DNA of 64,000 bases from Taxillus chinensis (lineage: Eukaryota; Streptophyta; Magnoliopsida; Santalales; Loranthaceae). The DNA lies in the NCBI GenBank assembly GCA_023512835.1, contig CM042088.1, forward strand, positions 15,058,078-15,122,077, in the 5' to 3' direction. Below, one piece after another: positions 11,499 to 21,876 of this stretch. Position 1 is the first letter of the stretch, and every line of letters begins with the position of its first letter. The translations under genes were made by a program, and so were the position numbers. The notes beneath the pieces were generated by a model. That model made no database searches, was not told the DNA's origin, and saw nothing but the letters and a program-made list of their open reading frames with translations.

Positions 11499-11500
<2 letters not shown>

Positions 11501-11912
11501 GCGTGTATGTGTGTGACGGCTGCAGGGAAGGTAGGGTTTGGTCCCCTTTTCTTTTCTCCTATTTTATTTCTTTTTATTATTTAGTTTTTAATAGAAGCCC
11601 AAGACCAAATGCAGCCCAATGGTTAAGTAAACCCAAGAAGAAAGGCAAAACAGCCCACTCTCTCTCATATTGGGTTTTTCCCTTGAAGGGAGGCCCAAAG
11701 CTCAAAATACAAACCCAGGTAATTTAAAAGTAAATATAAAATTATTTGTGAAATCCCAAAAATACCCCTTAGGGCCTCAAATCCCAAATTTAGTCCAAGT
11801 ACAGTCAAAATTCTCCATTTGATGAACACATCATTGTGATGATATTCATTTGTTAAAATAAGGTCTCTAACTCAAGGCTATCTCTAAGGCCCCTCAAATA
11901 CGGGTCCTTACA

Positions 11913-12496
11913 TAGGTGTTGTGTTTACGCCGGTGTGGTGGGTGCATGTACCTGAGGGCATTTGAGTTTGGGTTTTGCAATGCTTGATCGCAGGTGGCGA
12001 GAGCCTATACAGTATGGTATTTATATACTTATTGTGTACTGTCCGTGTTGAACATATGTGATATGTCGTATGTGACGTGGTATTTTGCACATATAAGATA
12101 TGTGAGTTCGTGTTTATTATGTGTGTGGTGTGCTTCTTGTGTTTATTGTTTCTTGTGAGTTTCTTTGTGTGGGTTTGTGGTGCACATATGAGATATGTCA
12201 TTATTTTGTGTTTTATTTTGTTTCACATATGTGATATATGTGATCTATTTGGTTGAACATGTATTGGATATGTAAGTGTCTTTGTGAGTTATGATATTCT
12301 TGTGGGGTTGTTTGTGCTTGTTTTGGCTTGATGTGAGTCGTGAGCTGTAAACTGTGGAACACCAGTGTGATGGGTGACATGTTTGTGAGTGAGTTTGGCT
12401 TTTGCGATGGATTTACTGAGTTTGAGTGTGACTTTGTGTTATTGTTTGGCCCCTATGTTTCTTTTCGGGGACGAAAAGTCTTTAATGGGGAGATGA
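11913..12496 (+). mobile_element. Tek-B 3' pol tail and PPT
   Basis: Most of this segment has no recognisable coding. The last part reads FRGRKVFNGEMM (12463-12498), the usual end of Tekay-type pol, and includes the purine tract AATGGGGAGATGA (12484-12496) just before the LTR. The stop codon (TAA, 12499-12501) lies inside the LTR. ACATATGTGATAT-like repeats lie at 12050-12260. The left part of Tek-B is displaced by Tek-A. Confidence 0.7.
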
Positions 12497-12692
12497 TGTA
12501 ATGACCCGTGTTTGGGGTTCCAGTAGTTAACCATGTGATAGTGTACATCGAGGGTTATGAATATCAGATGTACGATGTAAAAGTCAAATAGAGAGTTTTG
12601 ACTGTGAGTGGGCCCGATTTGGAGTCAAAGCCCCGAAAGGCAAATTTTGGGATTTTTGTTGTGTGGTCGGGTGACTTTGTATTCGAGGTCTT
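12497..12692 (+). mobile_element. Tek-B 3' LTR, first 196 bp
   Basis: It begins TGTAATGACCCGTGTTTGGGG, closely matching the beginning of the solo LTR read on its own strand. The LTR is cut by the Sire-A LTR whose start I place at 12693. The rest would lie beyond Sire-A, outside the window. Confidence 0.65.
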
Positions 12693-14593
12693 TGTTGGGA
12701 ATATAGGATTTGTTAAAGCTGCCAAAATATAGTCTAAGTCTGGAGACTCGAAGAACCGAAGGTCGTAGGGTCGAAGAGTCGAGTTCGTAGAAGTAAAACT
12801 ATCATAGGACGTATTGGCAAGAGACTCATAGACTCGTAGGATATGGAGACTCAAGGCGAAATAGTGACAGAACATTGCGACTCGAAGATCCAGGGTCGAA
12901 GGTCTCAGAGTCAAAGCACGGAAGAGAGAGTTACTGCAAGCACCAATATGTTCAAAGACTCGTAGAGTCGAAGAATTCTAAAGAACAGTAACCAATGTTA
13001 AATGACTCATAGACTCGCAGCCCGTAGAACTGTAGAGTCCCTAAAAACACTTAAATCTATTAACAGAACTTAAACTGCCACTAGACTCACAGACTCGTAG
13101 AGTCGTAGAGTCGAAGCCTTCGAACACTATTAAGAAAACAGGACTGGTAGACTCGTAGGTTGAAGGTCGAAGAGTCGATGCTATCAAGACTGGCAAACAA
13201 ATGAAACTGTAACTCATGGGTCGTAGAGTTGTAGAGTCGTGGACTCAAGGGATACAGTTATTCTAATGAAATTGCCAAACTTACAGACTCAGAGATCGAA
13301 GGCTAAGAGTTATAGCTGAAGGGTCGTAGCCGTACGGAGACTTAGTTTATGAGCATCTGCGAAAGACTAAGGAAGAAAGGCAAAGTCTAAGACTCATAGA
13401 GTCGAAGATTTTCAGAGCCACTTAGTCAAGTAAAGTAAACTGAGAGACCCGAAGGTTGTAGACCCGCAGAGCTAGGGTCGTAGACTCGTAGCCATAACAA
13501 CAGGTAGATTAGACGGACTACAAAGAAGTCACTCTAAGCGCCATTCGAAGAGTCACAGACTCGTAGAGTCGTAGACTTCAGTTAATAGAGTGACACAATA
13601 GATTAATCCAACCTAAACTCCAGCATCGAAGACTCGAAGATATGAGTCGTAGACTCGCAGAAACACTGTAAAACCTGAAGCAAACTTTCACAACTTCCAA
13701 CAGGCTCTAGCTAAAATCTTCGAGTCACCAAACCTACAAGGCATCTACCTTCGAGGAAGACTTACAACCCTAAGCATATTCACTTAGCGATATCTTCAGC
13801 TAGGGTTTGTACAGTAAGCCTGCGCCGTCCCGAGCAGTTGAGCGCATTTAATGACACATTAATTGCTGCCAAATACCCTCCACGGATGAATGGCCAAGAC
13901 CGACTGCATGCCAAATACGTAGTATGGGCATCTGATCTGTAAATCAGAGCAGATCAACCCATCCCCTGACATTCTGCATTTTCAGTGGCGGGAAGTCAGT
14001 CTGTCGGGATGGACAACACGGCGCACGGGCACTTTAACCTTAAAGATATATCTCTCACACACTTAACGAAAAAAAAAATCAAGAGTTTAACCTCTCTCTC
14101 TCAAAAGAAGAAACACACAGAACACAACATAATAGTTCTGACATACTTTAAAGAAATAACTTTTGCAGAACCAATGCAAGAGTTCCAATGCTAGAGAGAG
14201 AGACTCCAAGAGAGAAAAACTCCTAAGTGTTGTGCGCCGCGTTGAACTAAGATCAAGATCAAAACTCTCGATCTAATCTACTTTCTTGTTTATCCAAGAT
14301 CCAGCACGATCATTGAGTCTCTTCGCCGTGTTGTTTTCCACAATCCAAACTATCACAGATCATTACTTCCACAACTGAGATCTGTTGTGAAAAGAGCATT
14401 TACTCTTATCTCGGTTTTATCCGATAGTTCATCATCACTCACATTATCGCTCACAATACTATCGTCATCTTCTTCTTAATCGTTTCCATCATAATCATCC
14501 GTAGAGTAATCCAAAACCAGCTAACGGTCTAGCTTCCGCAAACGAAGAAAGTCTATTCACTCCCCCCCCTCTAGACTCACTTTGGGACCTACA
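12693..14593 (+). mobile_element. Sire-A 5' LTR (Sirevirus-like copia)
   Basis: The right end is firm: GGGACCTACA at 14593, followed by a primer-binding site. The left end is less sure. I chose TGTTGGG at 12693 because Sire-B and Sire-C LTRs begin TGTTGGATC and because Tek-B sequence stops there. The last 800 bp are collinear with the other Sirevirus LTRs (GCATTTAATGACACATTA region near 13840). The proposed LTR is about 1.9 kb, longer than its relatives (1.2-1.3 kb) because of a repeat-rich U3. Confidence 0.6.
12740..13720 (+). repeat. Dispersed GACTCGTAGAGTC-type repeats
   Basis: Many copies of a 15-20-bp motif built on GACTCGTAGAGTCGAAG fill this interval. The unit is itself an inverted repeat (GACTC, spacer, GAGTC). 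Copies are irregularly spaced rather than strictly tandem. Sire-C carries a different array of short inverted repeats at the equivalent LTR position. Confidence 0.8.
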
Positions 14594-14595
14594 AT

Positions 14596-14607
14596 TGGTA
14601 TCGGAGC
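14596..14607 (+). other. Sire-A primer-binding site
   Basis: TGGTATCGGAGC, one base from the canonical plant iMet-tRNA complement TGGTATCAGAGC, lies 2 bp after the LTR end. Confidence 0.85.
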
Positions 14608-14635
14608 AGTTCTACAACTCCGTAAAGATCCCTAA

Positions 14636-15938
14636 ATGGTTGACATGGATTCCAGGGTGCGGCTCCAGCTCCCCCGAGCAAGCTCCGGTTCCTATTGAGG
14701 AACTTGAAGCCGCCGTGCTCCGAAGAAGGAGCGACTAGAGACCAGGAGCAAGAAGAACCGAGTACCAGCAAGAACAAGAAAGAACAAGAAGACTTGTATG
14801 ACGTTCGCCTAGCTCATCCTCCCAAGTACCTATGTGCACACCCACGCGCATTTCCAAGTGGAAAGCGAGAATGAGAGCACACTTAGACATGCTCGACACC
14901 TATCTCTCGGGAAACCATAAAGAACGGACCTTTCACCCCAAAGAGTATGCGAGAGAGGTCGATTAATGACAAAAGACCTAGATAGTTGGTCTAAGGTGGA
15001 GCAGAGAGGAAAGAAAAACTCGGCTTCAAGGGAATAGCCATACTTTTCTCTCGCACTCGATGATGACATGTTCACGGATGTGCAGGATCTTGAGACTGCT
15101 AAGGAGGTATGGGACTAGCTCTGTCTCATCTATGAAAGAGATGAATAGATATAGGACAACAAGATCTCCATGCTCAAGCAAGAGTATGAAGCCTTTAGAT
15201 GTGAACCAAAGGAGTCACTAGACAAGATCCGTAAAAGGTTGACAGGCTTGATTCAATGGATGAAGACTTACAATGTTGAGATCTCTCGAAGGACAAGAAT
15301 GACAAGTTTCGAGATCTCTACCCTTGAGATCGCTAATAAAGACATCAGCCATCCGCCAACTTGAAGGAATGGAAGACTTGTGCCTTGGAAGCACTTTATG
15401 GGGACCTCAAGACGTTTGAGATGCAAGAAGAAGAACTTGAGGCATTTGAGAACCCTTCCAAGAAATAGGAGAAGTCTGTTTCCTTTAAGGCGACTGCTGA
15501 ATCAAAGGAACTATCTTCTAAAGAAGAACAAGATGAAGCTGAAGTTCTTGACTCAGATAGCGCCTCAGATCAAGAGGTGGCATTTTTTATCAAGAAACTG
15601 CTAAAGAGAAGGGGGAACTACAGAAGGAAAGCAAGGCAGTCAACCTCATCCTTCTCTAAGGGAAAGGATAAGGAGAAGTTGCAGTGTTATCACTGCAACA
15701 AGCCCGGCCACTTCGCTGTCGACTGTTATAAGCTGAAGAGGGAGAAAAAGAAGGCAATGAGCGAAGAAGAAAACCAAAGGCTCCTCAAGCGAAAGGATGA
15801 CAAGAGGAAGAAGGCTCTTGTTACCAACAAGTTTAATAGTGAAACAGAGGAAGAAGAAGAATCATCTAATGAGGAGAAGAAGGAAAAAGGTCTCATCTGC
15901 TTCATGGCTAACCATTCACCTCCCCTCAAGGTAAGAAC
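14636..15938 (+). pseudogene. gag: Sire-A gag, first part
   Basis: Broken frames show a copia gag: EAFRCEPKESLDKIRKRLTG near 15190-15250, an acidic/lysine-rich region, and an intact zinc knuckle CYHCNKPGHFAVDC at 15684-15726 followed by a charged tract. Many stops and shifts occur before 15577. The frame is cut at 15938 by Sire-B and resumes at 53838. Confidence 0.75.
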
Positions 15939-17242
15939 TGTTGGTCCCGGAGAGCCTAAAGGGGGGTGAATAGGCTCTTTGAAAATTCTTTCTCTCTCTT
16001 AATGGCTTAGACACTCACTCTGGTTAAACGGATAAAATCAGTGCGGAAGATTAACCAGGTAGTGGAAGTATGTTGCTTTATTATCTAAAGATAATTACAA
16101 CAAAGCAAAACAACGTTTTAGCTGATTACAACACAACACTCTATTATAGTTACACACACTTGGTAGTGAATCTCTGTGTTTGGCTCTTTACAAGATATAC
16201 GCTTATGAGTGTATATAAGTACAAGTAAGCACGCACATTCTTATTTACATTGCTTTAGGCATATATATAGACATCCTAGAAATCTATCTTGGAACTGCAT
16301 TTTCCGAGCAGTGTGGAGCATTGAAGTTCTTCATCGGAAAATGCTGAAGCTTTAACTGCTGCGGATGTGGAGCTCGAAATATTGGAAGCATAAGTTGTAC
16401 TGAATTCTTTGCTTGATTCCAATTGTATTTGAGACTGTGTCCACATCTCCGTGTGTTCCACGTGTCAAACAATTTAGGTATCCAATGAGTTTGTCTTACA
16501 TCGGGACGTAGCGAGCTGCTAGCATTAATTGTGGCTTGGAGAGATGAAGCAACGTCTTCTTGGTCCATTGCAAGGTTCCTTACTCCGCATGAACGAAGCT
16601 CGGATCCTTACTCCATATCGGTGATTGCTTACTCCGTATGAATGAAGTCCTGGAATCCTTATTCCGTGTCGCGCTTCCTTACTCCGCATGAGTAGTGGTT
16701 CGGAGAGCTTACTCCGCATCAGCGCTTCCTTAATCTGCATGAGTAATGGTTCGGATTCCTTATTCCGCATTTGATGTCCTTACTCCGCAATAGTTGCCCT
16801 TACTCCGCTCGAATGACAGACTCGGATTTCTTCGTCCGTGTCTTCTTTTCCTTAGTCCGGTTGGAGTGACAACTTCGATTCTTTCTCTCTCACAAGTCTC
16901 TTTTACTCCGTGCAAGATGTAGACTCAGGAACTTACTCTGCATTAATTGACATAATCTAGTTGAGTGTTAGACGCAGGTTCCTAGTCTTTTTGTCAAGTG
17001 TTTAATCGAGCACGAAGGGTCCTTACTCTGGATGATGACTTGGTTATATACCAAGTGAATGACGACACTCATGATGATCCAGATCAGGATTATGTATCCC
17101 GTCCTTAGCTTTGTCCTCACATGAGTAGGTCCATATTTAGAGTTAACTCATCTGCACAGACTTAATGGTAAACATGAAACATCTCGAGTCAAATTACATA
17201 GGGTTTGTTCCGTATTATCCAAATTCTCAGTTTGATCCAACA
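15939..17242 (-). mobile_element. Sire-B 3' LTR
   Basis: On the plus strand it runs TGTTGGTCCCGG to TTGATCCAACA (1304 bp). It aligns along its length with 52520-53832, with scattered substitutions and a few one- or two-base indels. It holds many diverged CCTTACTCCGCATGA-type units at 16566-17040. Confidence 0.95.
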
Positions 17243-17258
17243 GTCTCCCCCAATATAG
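17243..17258 (-). other. Sire-B polypurine tract
   Basis: On the minus strand, CTATATTGGGGGAGAC abuts the 3' LTR start. It is the plus-strand primer site for reverse transcription and matches the Sire-C tract ATTGGGGGAGAT. Confidence 0.85.
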
Positions 17259-17382
17259 ATATGCCAAACCCTTTGTAATTTGATCCGGTAAGGCAGCAAG
17301 AAATAACACAAACGTAAGGATTAAAGAGAACAGTTCCACTCAGTTACAGCAGGAATACATTAAGCCTTAGTACAAATATAAA

Positions 17383-20246
17383 TTATGGTACATACGACTT
17401 ACTATATTTGAAGATCATCCTTGCTGCATGCTCTCGTAGTGCCATTATCTGCTTCTTGGAGAGCTCGATGATATTTTTCCAGTCATCATCGAAGGAGATA
17501 ACAGATTTCAAGAAGTAGTAGACAAAAGGCTCCACAACTGTTTCCATCGGGTTGCTGGGGCACATTCTTCTTGTTCCGGATCGTCCCCATGAGTACTTCA
17601 TCCTGACCAAGAGGCGGTAGATTCAAGTCTTCGTAGAGAGAACTCTGTCTGATTGCATCCGACAAGGTTCGAACAAGACTCCTCATCTGATTCTTTCTAA
17701 TCGGGCAGTCAACAACCTGATGAGAATCCAGAAGCAAGATTTTCTTCTCTTTGATCAGGAAAACAGTCAGCATGAAATATGGGGAGTCGACCCGGAAAGG
17801 AATGAAAACGATGGACAGAGAGGTCCATGGTCGGCTATTCTCTCCTGTACCATTGATGTAGGATAGAATAACGTCCACAACAGGAAACTGGTTTTCAACC
17901 CAGCAAGGAAGAACATCAAAATCAAGGCCTTCCTCAAGTAAAAAGGGGAATAGCCTCAACTCCATCTTTACCGTCAGAGCATAGTTGTCGATGTCGTCAG
18001 TGGAAAATTGTCCCTCCTCAGACAGTATGGTCCGGATGTCTTGAGGTTCGAAGGGGGACGAGGCAGCCACACATCGGTACTCGGCGGTGGAGAAGGCATA
18101 GGCCTTGGCCGCAAGCAGAATGCTCCCATCAGCATCATCCGGATGCAATTCCGCATATGATGGGAGGAAGGAGATGGCGCTAGATGGAACAGCAGGAGTG
18201 GGAGAGCTGGTTTGGCCAGTGGAGAAACGGCTGCGTTTAGGCTCTGGAAGGCCAGGAGGAAGAGCAGGTGCAAACCGTTTGTGAGAGGCAACGCTAGTAG
18301 TGGAAAGAGGGGAAGGATCAGATATTTTCTCCCCCGGTTTGGCAGATCGGCGAGAGCAGGAGGGACTGGCCACGACATGCATTAAGTCCACAATGGAGGT
18401 GGATAGGTCAGAGAAAGACGCGGCAAGCCGCTCTAGCTTCTGATCCATGGAGAGAGAGGTAGAGGAGAAGGCGAGGAAGAAGCTCGGCACCCATGGCCCG
18501 GACATGGTCGGAAAGGGCCTGGGTCCGAAGACGATTGTCCTCGGCAAGGTGATCGAGTTGGGCGGACAAAGCGACCTCGGATAAAATAGTGGCAAAAGAG
18601 GCGCACCAAAGACCAAAGGCGGGAGCTTTCGAGGACTCGCCCACATGAAGAGGGGCAGTGTGGGCGAGGGTAGAGTCGGCGGCAGCTGGAGAAGGCGGTG
18701 GTTGTACGAGCGAGCCGGAGGAGGGGCCGCAGATCCACTTTGACCGGAGAGGTCAATGGTAGGGATATCCGCAGGATAAGAGGGACCAGCCTCGGCGAGG
18801 GACAGGTGTCCGTGCATCATGGGCAGGCCCAGAAGAGGCAGCAGCAGGAGGTACAACCTTTAGGAACGACGGCGTTACAAAGCCGTGATAGCAGTTCCAA
18901 ATAAGCATTTCCTCCGGGGTCTGGGTGTGTTGAGCATAAAACACCCAAAGGGTAGGTTCTGGGATGTCGGCGAGCATGGCGAGGCTGAAGTGCAGCCAGC
19001 GATCATTCGAGATGTCGGTGGAGAGATGGTCGAGATAGTCCTGGAGGGCCAGAGAGTGAGCGGGAGAGGCTTCCGCAGGGGAAGATGGAAGGTCCGGAAG
19101 AACAAGCAAGCAACGGCCGCCGTGGACCGGAGAGATAGGTGCGGGAGCATCAGCAGCAGCATCAGGAACAGCAGCAGCAGCAACAGCTGGAAGAGAGGTA
19201 GGGACATTAGCAAGAGAGGCGGATGTGGTAACCTCATGGAAGGGCTGCTGAGAGGGCCCTGCAGCAGTAGACGGGTCAGCCCGAACGCTGTGCAGCAAAC
19301 TGTGGGAACGTGCCGGAGCAGCAACAGACCGGATGCGGGAGTGAACTGACCCAAGAGCAGAACTAACTTCGTGGCCCGAGCAGGCAATAGGTTCACCAAC
19401 AGAACTCGCTTGCTATTCTGAAGTGAAAGCAAGGGCACGAGAGACTGGAGGGCGGCGAACGGTGAGGGTCCTATCGGCAGTAAAATAGCGGAAGTAGTAG
19501 GACAGCGGGAAGGGAATCACCAGTTCACCCTGGAAGTGTGCGGGGTGAAGATGCTGGAAGATTTGGGACAGAATCCGTCCAAAAGACAAGTTCCGTTTCC
19601 CATTCCGCAACACCCGGAAGAGAAAGTTGCCCCAGTCAAGTGGCAGTGACTCAAAAACCGCATACATCGCTAGCAGGAGATCGTACGAAACCGAGTCGAG
19701 AGCCATGGAGCGAGCCAGAAGACACTGGCTGAGTATGGTGGCCATATAGCGGTGAAGACCATGGAAAGACTTCATTTTGTACTCCTTCACCTTATTAGGA
19801 CACCCCATGGAAGCAGCCATGGCAGCAGCGTTTGGTCGGATGTCATCGCCGGCAGGAAGGTTTAAAACATCCCGGATCACCTGAGGTGTGATCTTGATAG
19901 TTTCCCCTCGAACCACAGAAAGGATAAACTCCTCAGTGGAGGTGGAGTGCTGATGGAAGGCCAGGACGTCCGACACTAGAAGATCGGCCGGGGCAGAAAC
20001 AAGCGTGAAAAGGTTGCTATGCTCGAGTAGCTGGCGAACCTCGTGGAGAGGGTTTAGGGTTTTGAGAGTGAAAGAGTAAGGAACAACACCATAGAGAGCT
20101 TGGGATGCTATTGAGAGTGAAAGAGTAAGGGAGAAGGAGAGAAGAGCTTTTCCAGAATAGGTGCGGCGAGGGTTTAGGGTTTTGAGAGTTGGTAGTGATA
20201 ACCTCGGCCGACGCCGATAGTGCGGTATAAATAGAATCCTTTCCAT
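17383..20246 (-). pseudogene. Sire-B ORF3: transposon-type N-domain plus Ulp1-like protease end
   Basis: Three long frames lie end to end: 19413-20246, about 18753-19298, and 17486-18856 (456 codons). The N-terminal part (RGETIKITPQVIRDVLNLPA, then RYMATILSQCLLARSMALDS) resembles the putative plant transposon protein family (Transposase_32-like, by eye). A proline/alanine-rich linker follows. The C-terminus looks like a C48 Ulp1-type cysteine protease: the Asp position is in LLLDSHQ and the Gln/Cys motif is QQPDGNSCGAF. The usual catalytic His position reads SPYFML, where Sire-C has SPHFMM, so this copy may be inactive. The frame breaks near the end and continues at 17383-17610 with residues shared with Sire-C (MIFKYSKSYVP). 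The gene lies between pol and PPT, where Sireviruses often carry an env-like gene. I see no signal peptide or transmembrane segment. Confidence 0.7.
20046..20234 (-). promoter_or_regulatory. Candidate internal promoter of Sire-B ORF3
   Basis: On the minus strand a TATA-like CTATTTATACC (20224-20234) is followed by two copies of AAAACCCTAAACCC (20170-20183 and 20050-20063), which contain the plant telo-box, embedded in pyrimidine-rich sequence (CTCTTCTCTCCTTCTCCC). The region contains a local duplication of about 120 bp. The conserved coding starts about 20050, so the long frame running upstream to 20246 may be fortuitous. Confidence 0.45.
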
Positions 20247-20292
20247 GGAAGCGAGTGGGTCTCGAGTTTAAGCGAAATGAACAGTGAGCCAC

Positions 20293-21876
20293 TCGACTTC
20301 CTTATGTCATTAGAAGTGATGGATTAGCACTGTCGAATAGACTTATGACGTGGTGGCTGTGCTAACCATTCAAAGATGACAGCTGTAGGCATACTTCCGG
20401 ATTTTTGAAAAGATAAGTATCGGGCTCGATGCGTGTATTAAATGAACCATCATTATCCCTCCTCAAAAATAAGCGATCTAAGATAATTACTTGGTTTATC
20501 GCGAATTGAGAATTCCAAGAGTCAGGAGGAAATAAACCGACTTTCATCCGGAGCAACATAATCCATATAAAGATCATCCGGATGAGACTGACTAACTGTA
20601 TCAGTATAACAGTGTTGAAAAGAGATGATTCCTTTGCGGTCTTGATGTCGAGGGAGTATGAAGTACCACAACACCTCAAAATTCCGAGACATCTGACAGG
20701 ATAGAGCAATGAAATGCAAAGAGAATTTGAACCTGTGACTTAACAAATAGATGCTTTAAAGAGCAAGTCTCGTTAGGTTTGGGTTAGTCCGGATAAACGA
20801 TATAAGAGTATAACACACAATCCATACTAAGAAGAAATAGAACTTATGCATAAGAAGTTAAGTGCTAGACACATACATAAGAAGTGAAAGCCATCATACT
20901 GAAATAAATGTATGTGTGGGATAATTAACACATAAATCCAATAGGTCAACATAGCCAATCCTTCATACTGAAAATGAGAGCAAAGATCAATTTGATTTAT
21001 ATGACTTCATCCATCAGAGAATGTATGAGTGAAAATGGAAGGAAGAGCACATGATGTATGATGTTACAACCGACTGTCATGCCTAAAATGCTAGGAAAAG
21101 GAAGATAACAGCCAAGCAATCCGCAATTCCGATTCAACAGTGCAAATCCAATCAGCTTTACGAGTGAGAGTTATAGGGCGGAACATCCGAGACATATCAG
21201 AGAGGCATTACTTAATAATAAGCATTCTCTCGCCCTGTAGTCATGCCTTTTGATGAAACAGGGGGCCTTACTTAAGATTCAATGAAGTATTCTCTCCCCC
21301 CGAGATCAGTGAATCATTTCGATGCGATCTTCTCGAGGATTACTCCCCCTCAGATAGACAGCCAGGAGAGAGGTCATGAAATATGAATCCGGGGGTATTA
21401 CTAGATAATAGAGAGAGCAATTTCTCCCCCGTGGACTTTTAGAGCCTGTTAAGACGTTTCCTGTTTTATGATGAAAAGAGAGAAACTGCTGCCTATCCTT
21501 GATTTAGTCCACTCAAGCAACTGGATCAACAGACAATGAATTTCCACTTTCAGTCCGAGCTATCCCAAATCATTCCTCAACCTTGCATCTTAGATATTTC
21601 AGTCACCATGAAATCATAAGACATGTGATGGAAGCTAGAGTTGAATTCATGACATCGAAATAGGATTTGTGTCATATAAATTTAATTATGTTTGCTTGAT
21701 TCACCGTCGGTCCAGGATAAGCAAGCATCCTCCCATATATGAACTTAGTGAGAAATATCAGAACATTTACATGACTAAAGTAAGATAGTTAGACATGAAG
21801 TTCAAGGTCTATCACTAACCATGAAGTACAACAATGCATATTCAGTAAATAACTACCGATGGATAACGGTGAGAAG
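20293..21876 (-). other. Sire-B pol-ORF3 spacer with PPT-like tracts
   Basis: There is no open frame of note in 1.6 kb. On the minus strand, G-rich tracts related to the true PPT recur at about 21426 (CCACGGGGGAGAAA), 21343 (GAGGGGGAGTAAT) and 21293 (CTCGGGGGGAGAGAA). The Sire-C spacer has matching tracts. Confidence 0.7.

Larger units (their letters stand above)
3917..11912 (-). mobile_element. Tek-A, Tekay-like Ty3/gypsy element, interrupted
   Basis: Read on the minus strand the order is 5' LTR (9685-11912), iMet-type primer site, gag, zinc knuckle, protease, RT, RNase H and the start of integrase. The RT carries a FIDDIL catalytic motif, and the gag opening and LTR style fit Tekay/Del chromoviruses. 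A solo LTR (4534-6271) splits RNase H, and Ath-A cuts integrase at 3916/3917. Any remaining integrase, chromodomain and 3' LTR are left of the window. The element lies in Tek-B, which continues at 11913. Confidence 0.85.
9685..11912 (-). mobile_element. Tek-A 5' LTR
   Basis: On the plus strand the LTR runs from TGTCACGCCCC to GGGTCCTTACA, 2228 bp, and abuts the primer site. It shares the GAGGGGTGAGC...CACAGCTCAGTAGGG block (about 10110-10160) with the two other Tekay-like LTRs but is otherwise diverged. It holds three inverted G-box or G-box-like pairs (10632-10657, 10734-10760, 10836-10862), an AT-rich TATA-like stretch near 11205-11218, and a CT microsatellite. The candidate target duplication on this side is TAGGT (11913-11917). 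Confidence 0.85.

Noticed and set aside
11908..12201. 97-codon minus-strand frame rich in Thr/His/Asn
   Set aside because: Low-complexity product of ACATATGTG-type repeats at the Tek-A/Tek-B border. It crosses the junction of two elements.
13985..14194. Possible small gene in the Sire-A LTR
   Set aside because: The frame is in LTR sequence, crosses a poly-A run, and has no homologue in the related LTRs.
14596..14607. tRNA gene at the TGGTATC motif
   Set aside because: Only the short complement of a tRNA 3' end is present, directly after an LTR. No cloverleaf can be built.
15726..15929. 67-codon serine/leucine-rich minus-strand frame
   Set aside because: Reverse-strand shadow of the charged gag tract after the Sire-A zinc knuckle.
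18885..19349. 154-codon plus-strand frame, and other frames opposite the ORF3 linkers
   Set aside because: It lies antisense to the conserved ORF3 linker, is low-complexity and Arg/Gly/Ser-rich, and is not kept in the Sire-C counterpart.
17383..20246. Kaonashi-type Mutator transposon nested in Sire-B as the source of the Ulp1 domain
   Set aside because: I see no long terminal inverted repeats or 9-bp duplication around ORF3, and the same placement recurs in Sire-C and Sire-A. Capture from such an element in the past stays possible.
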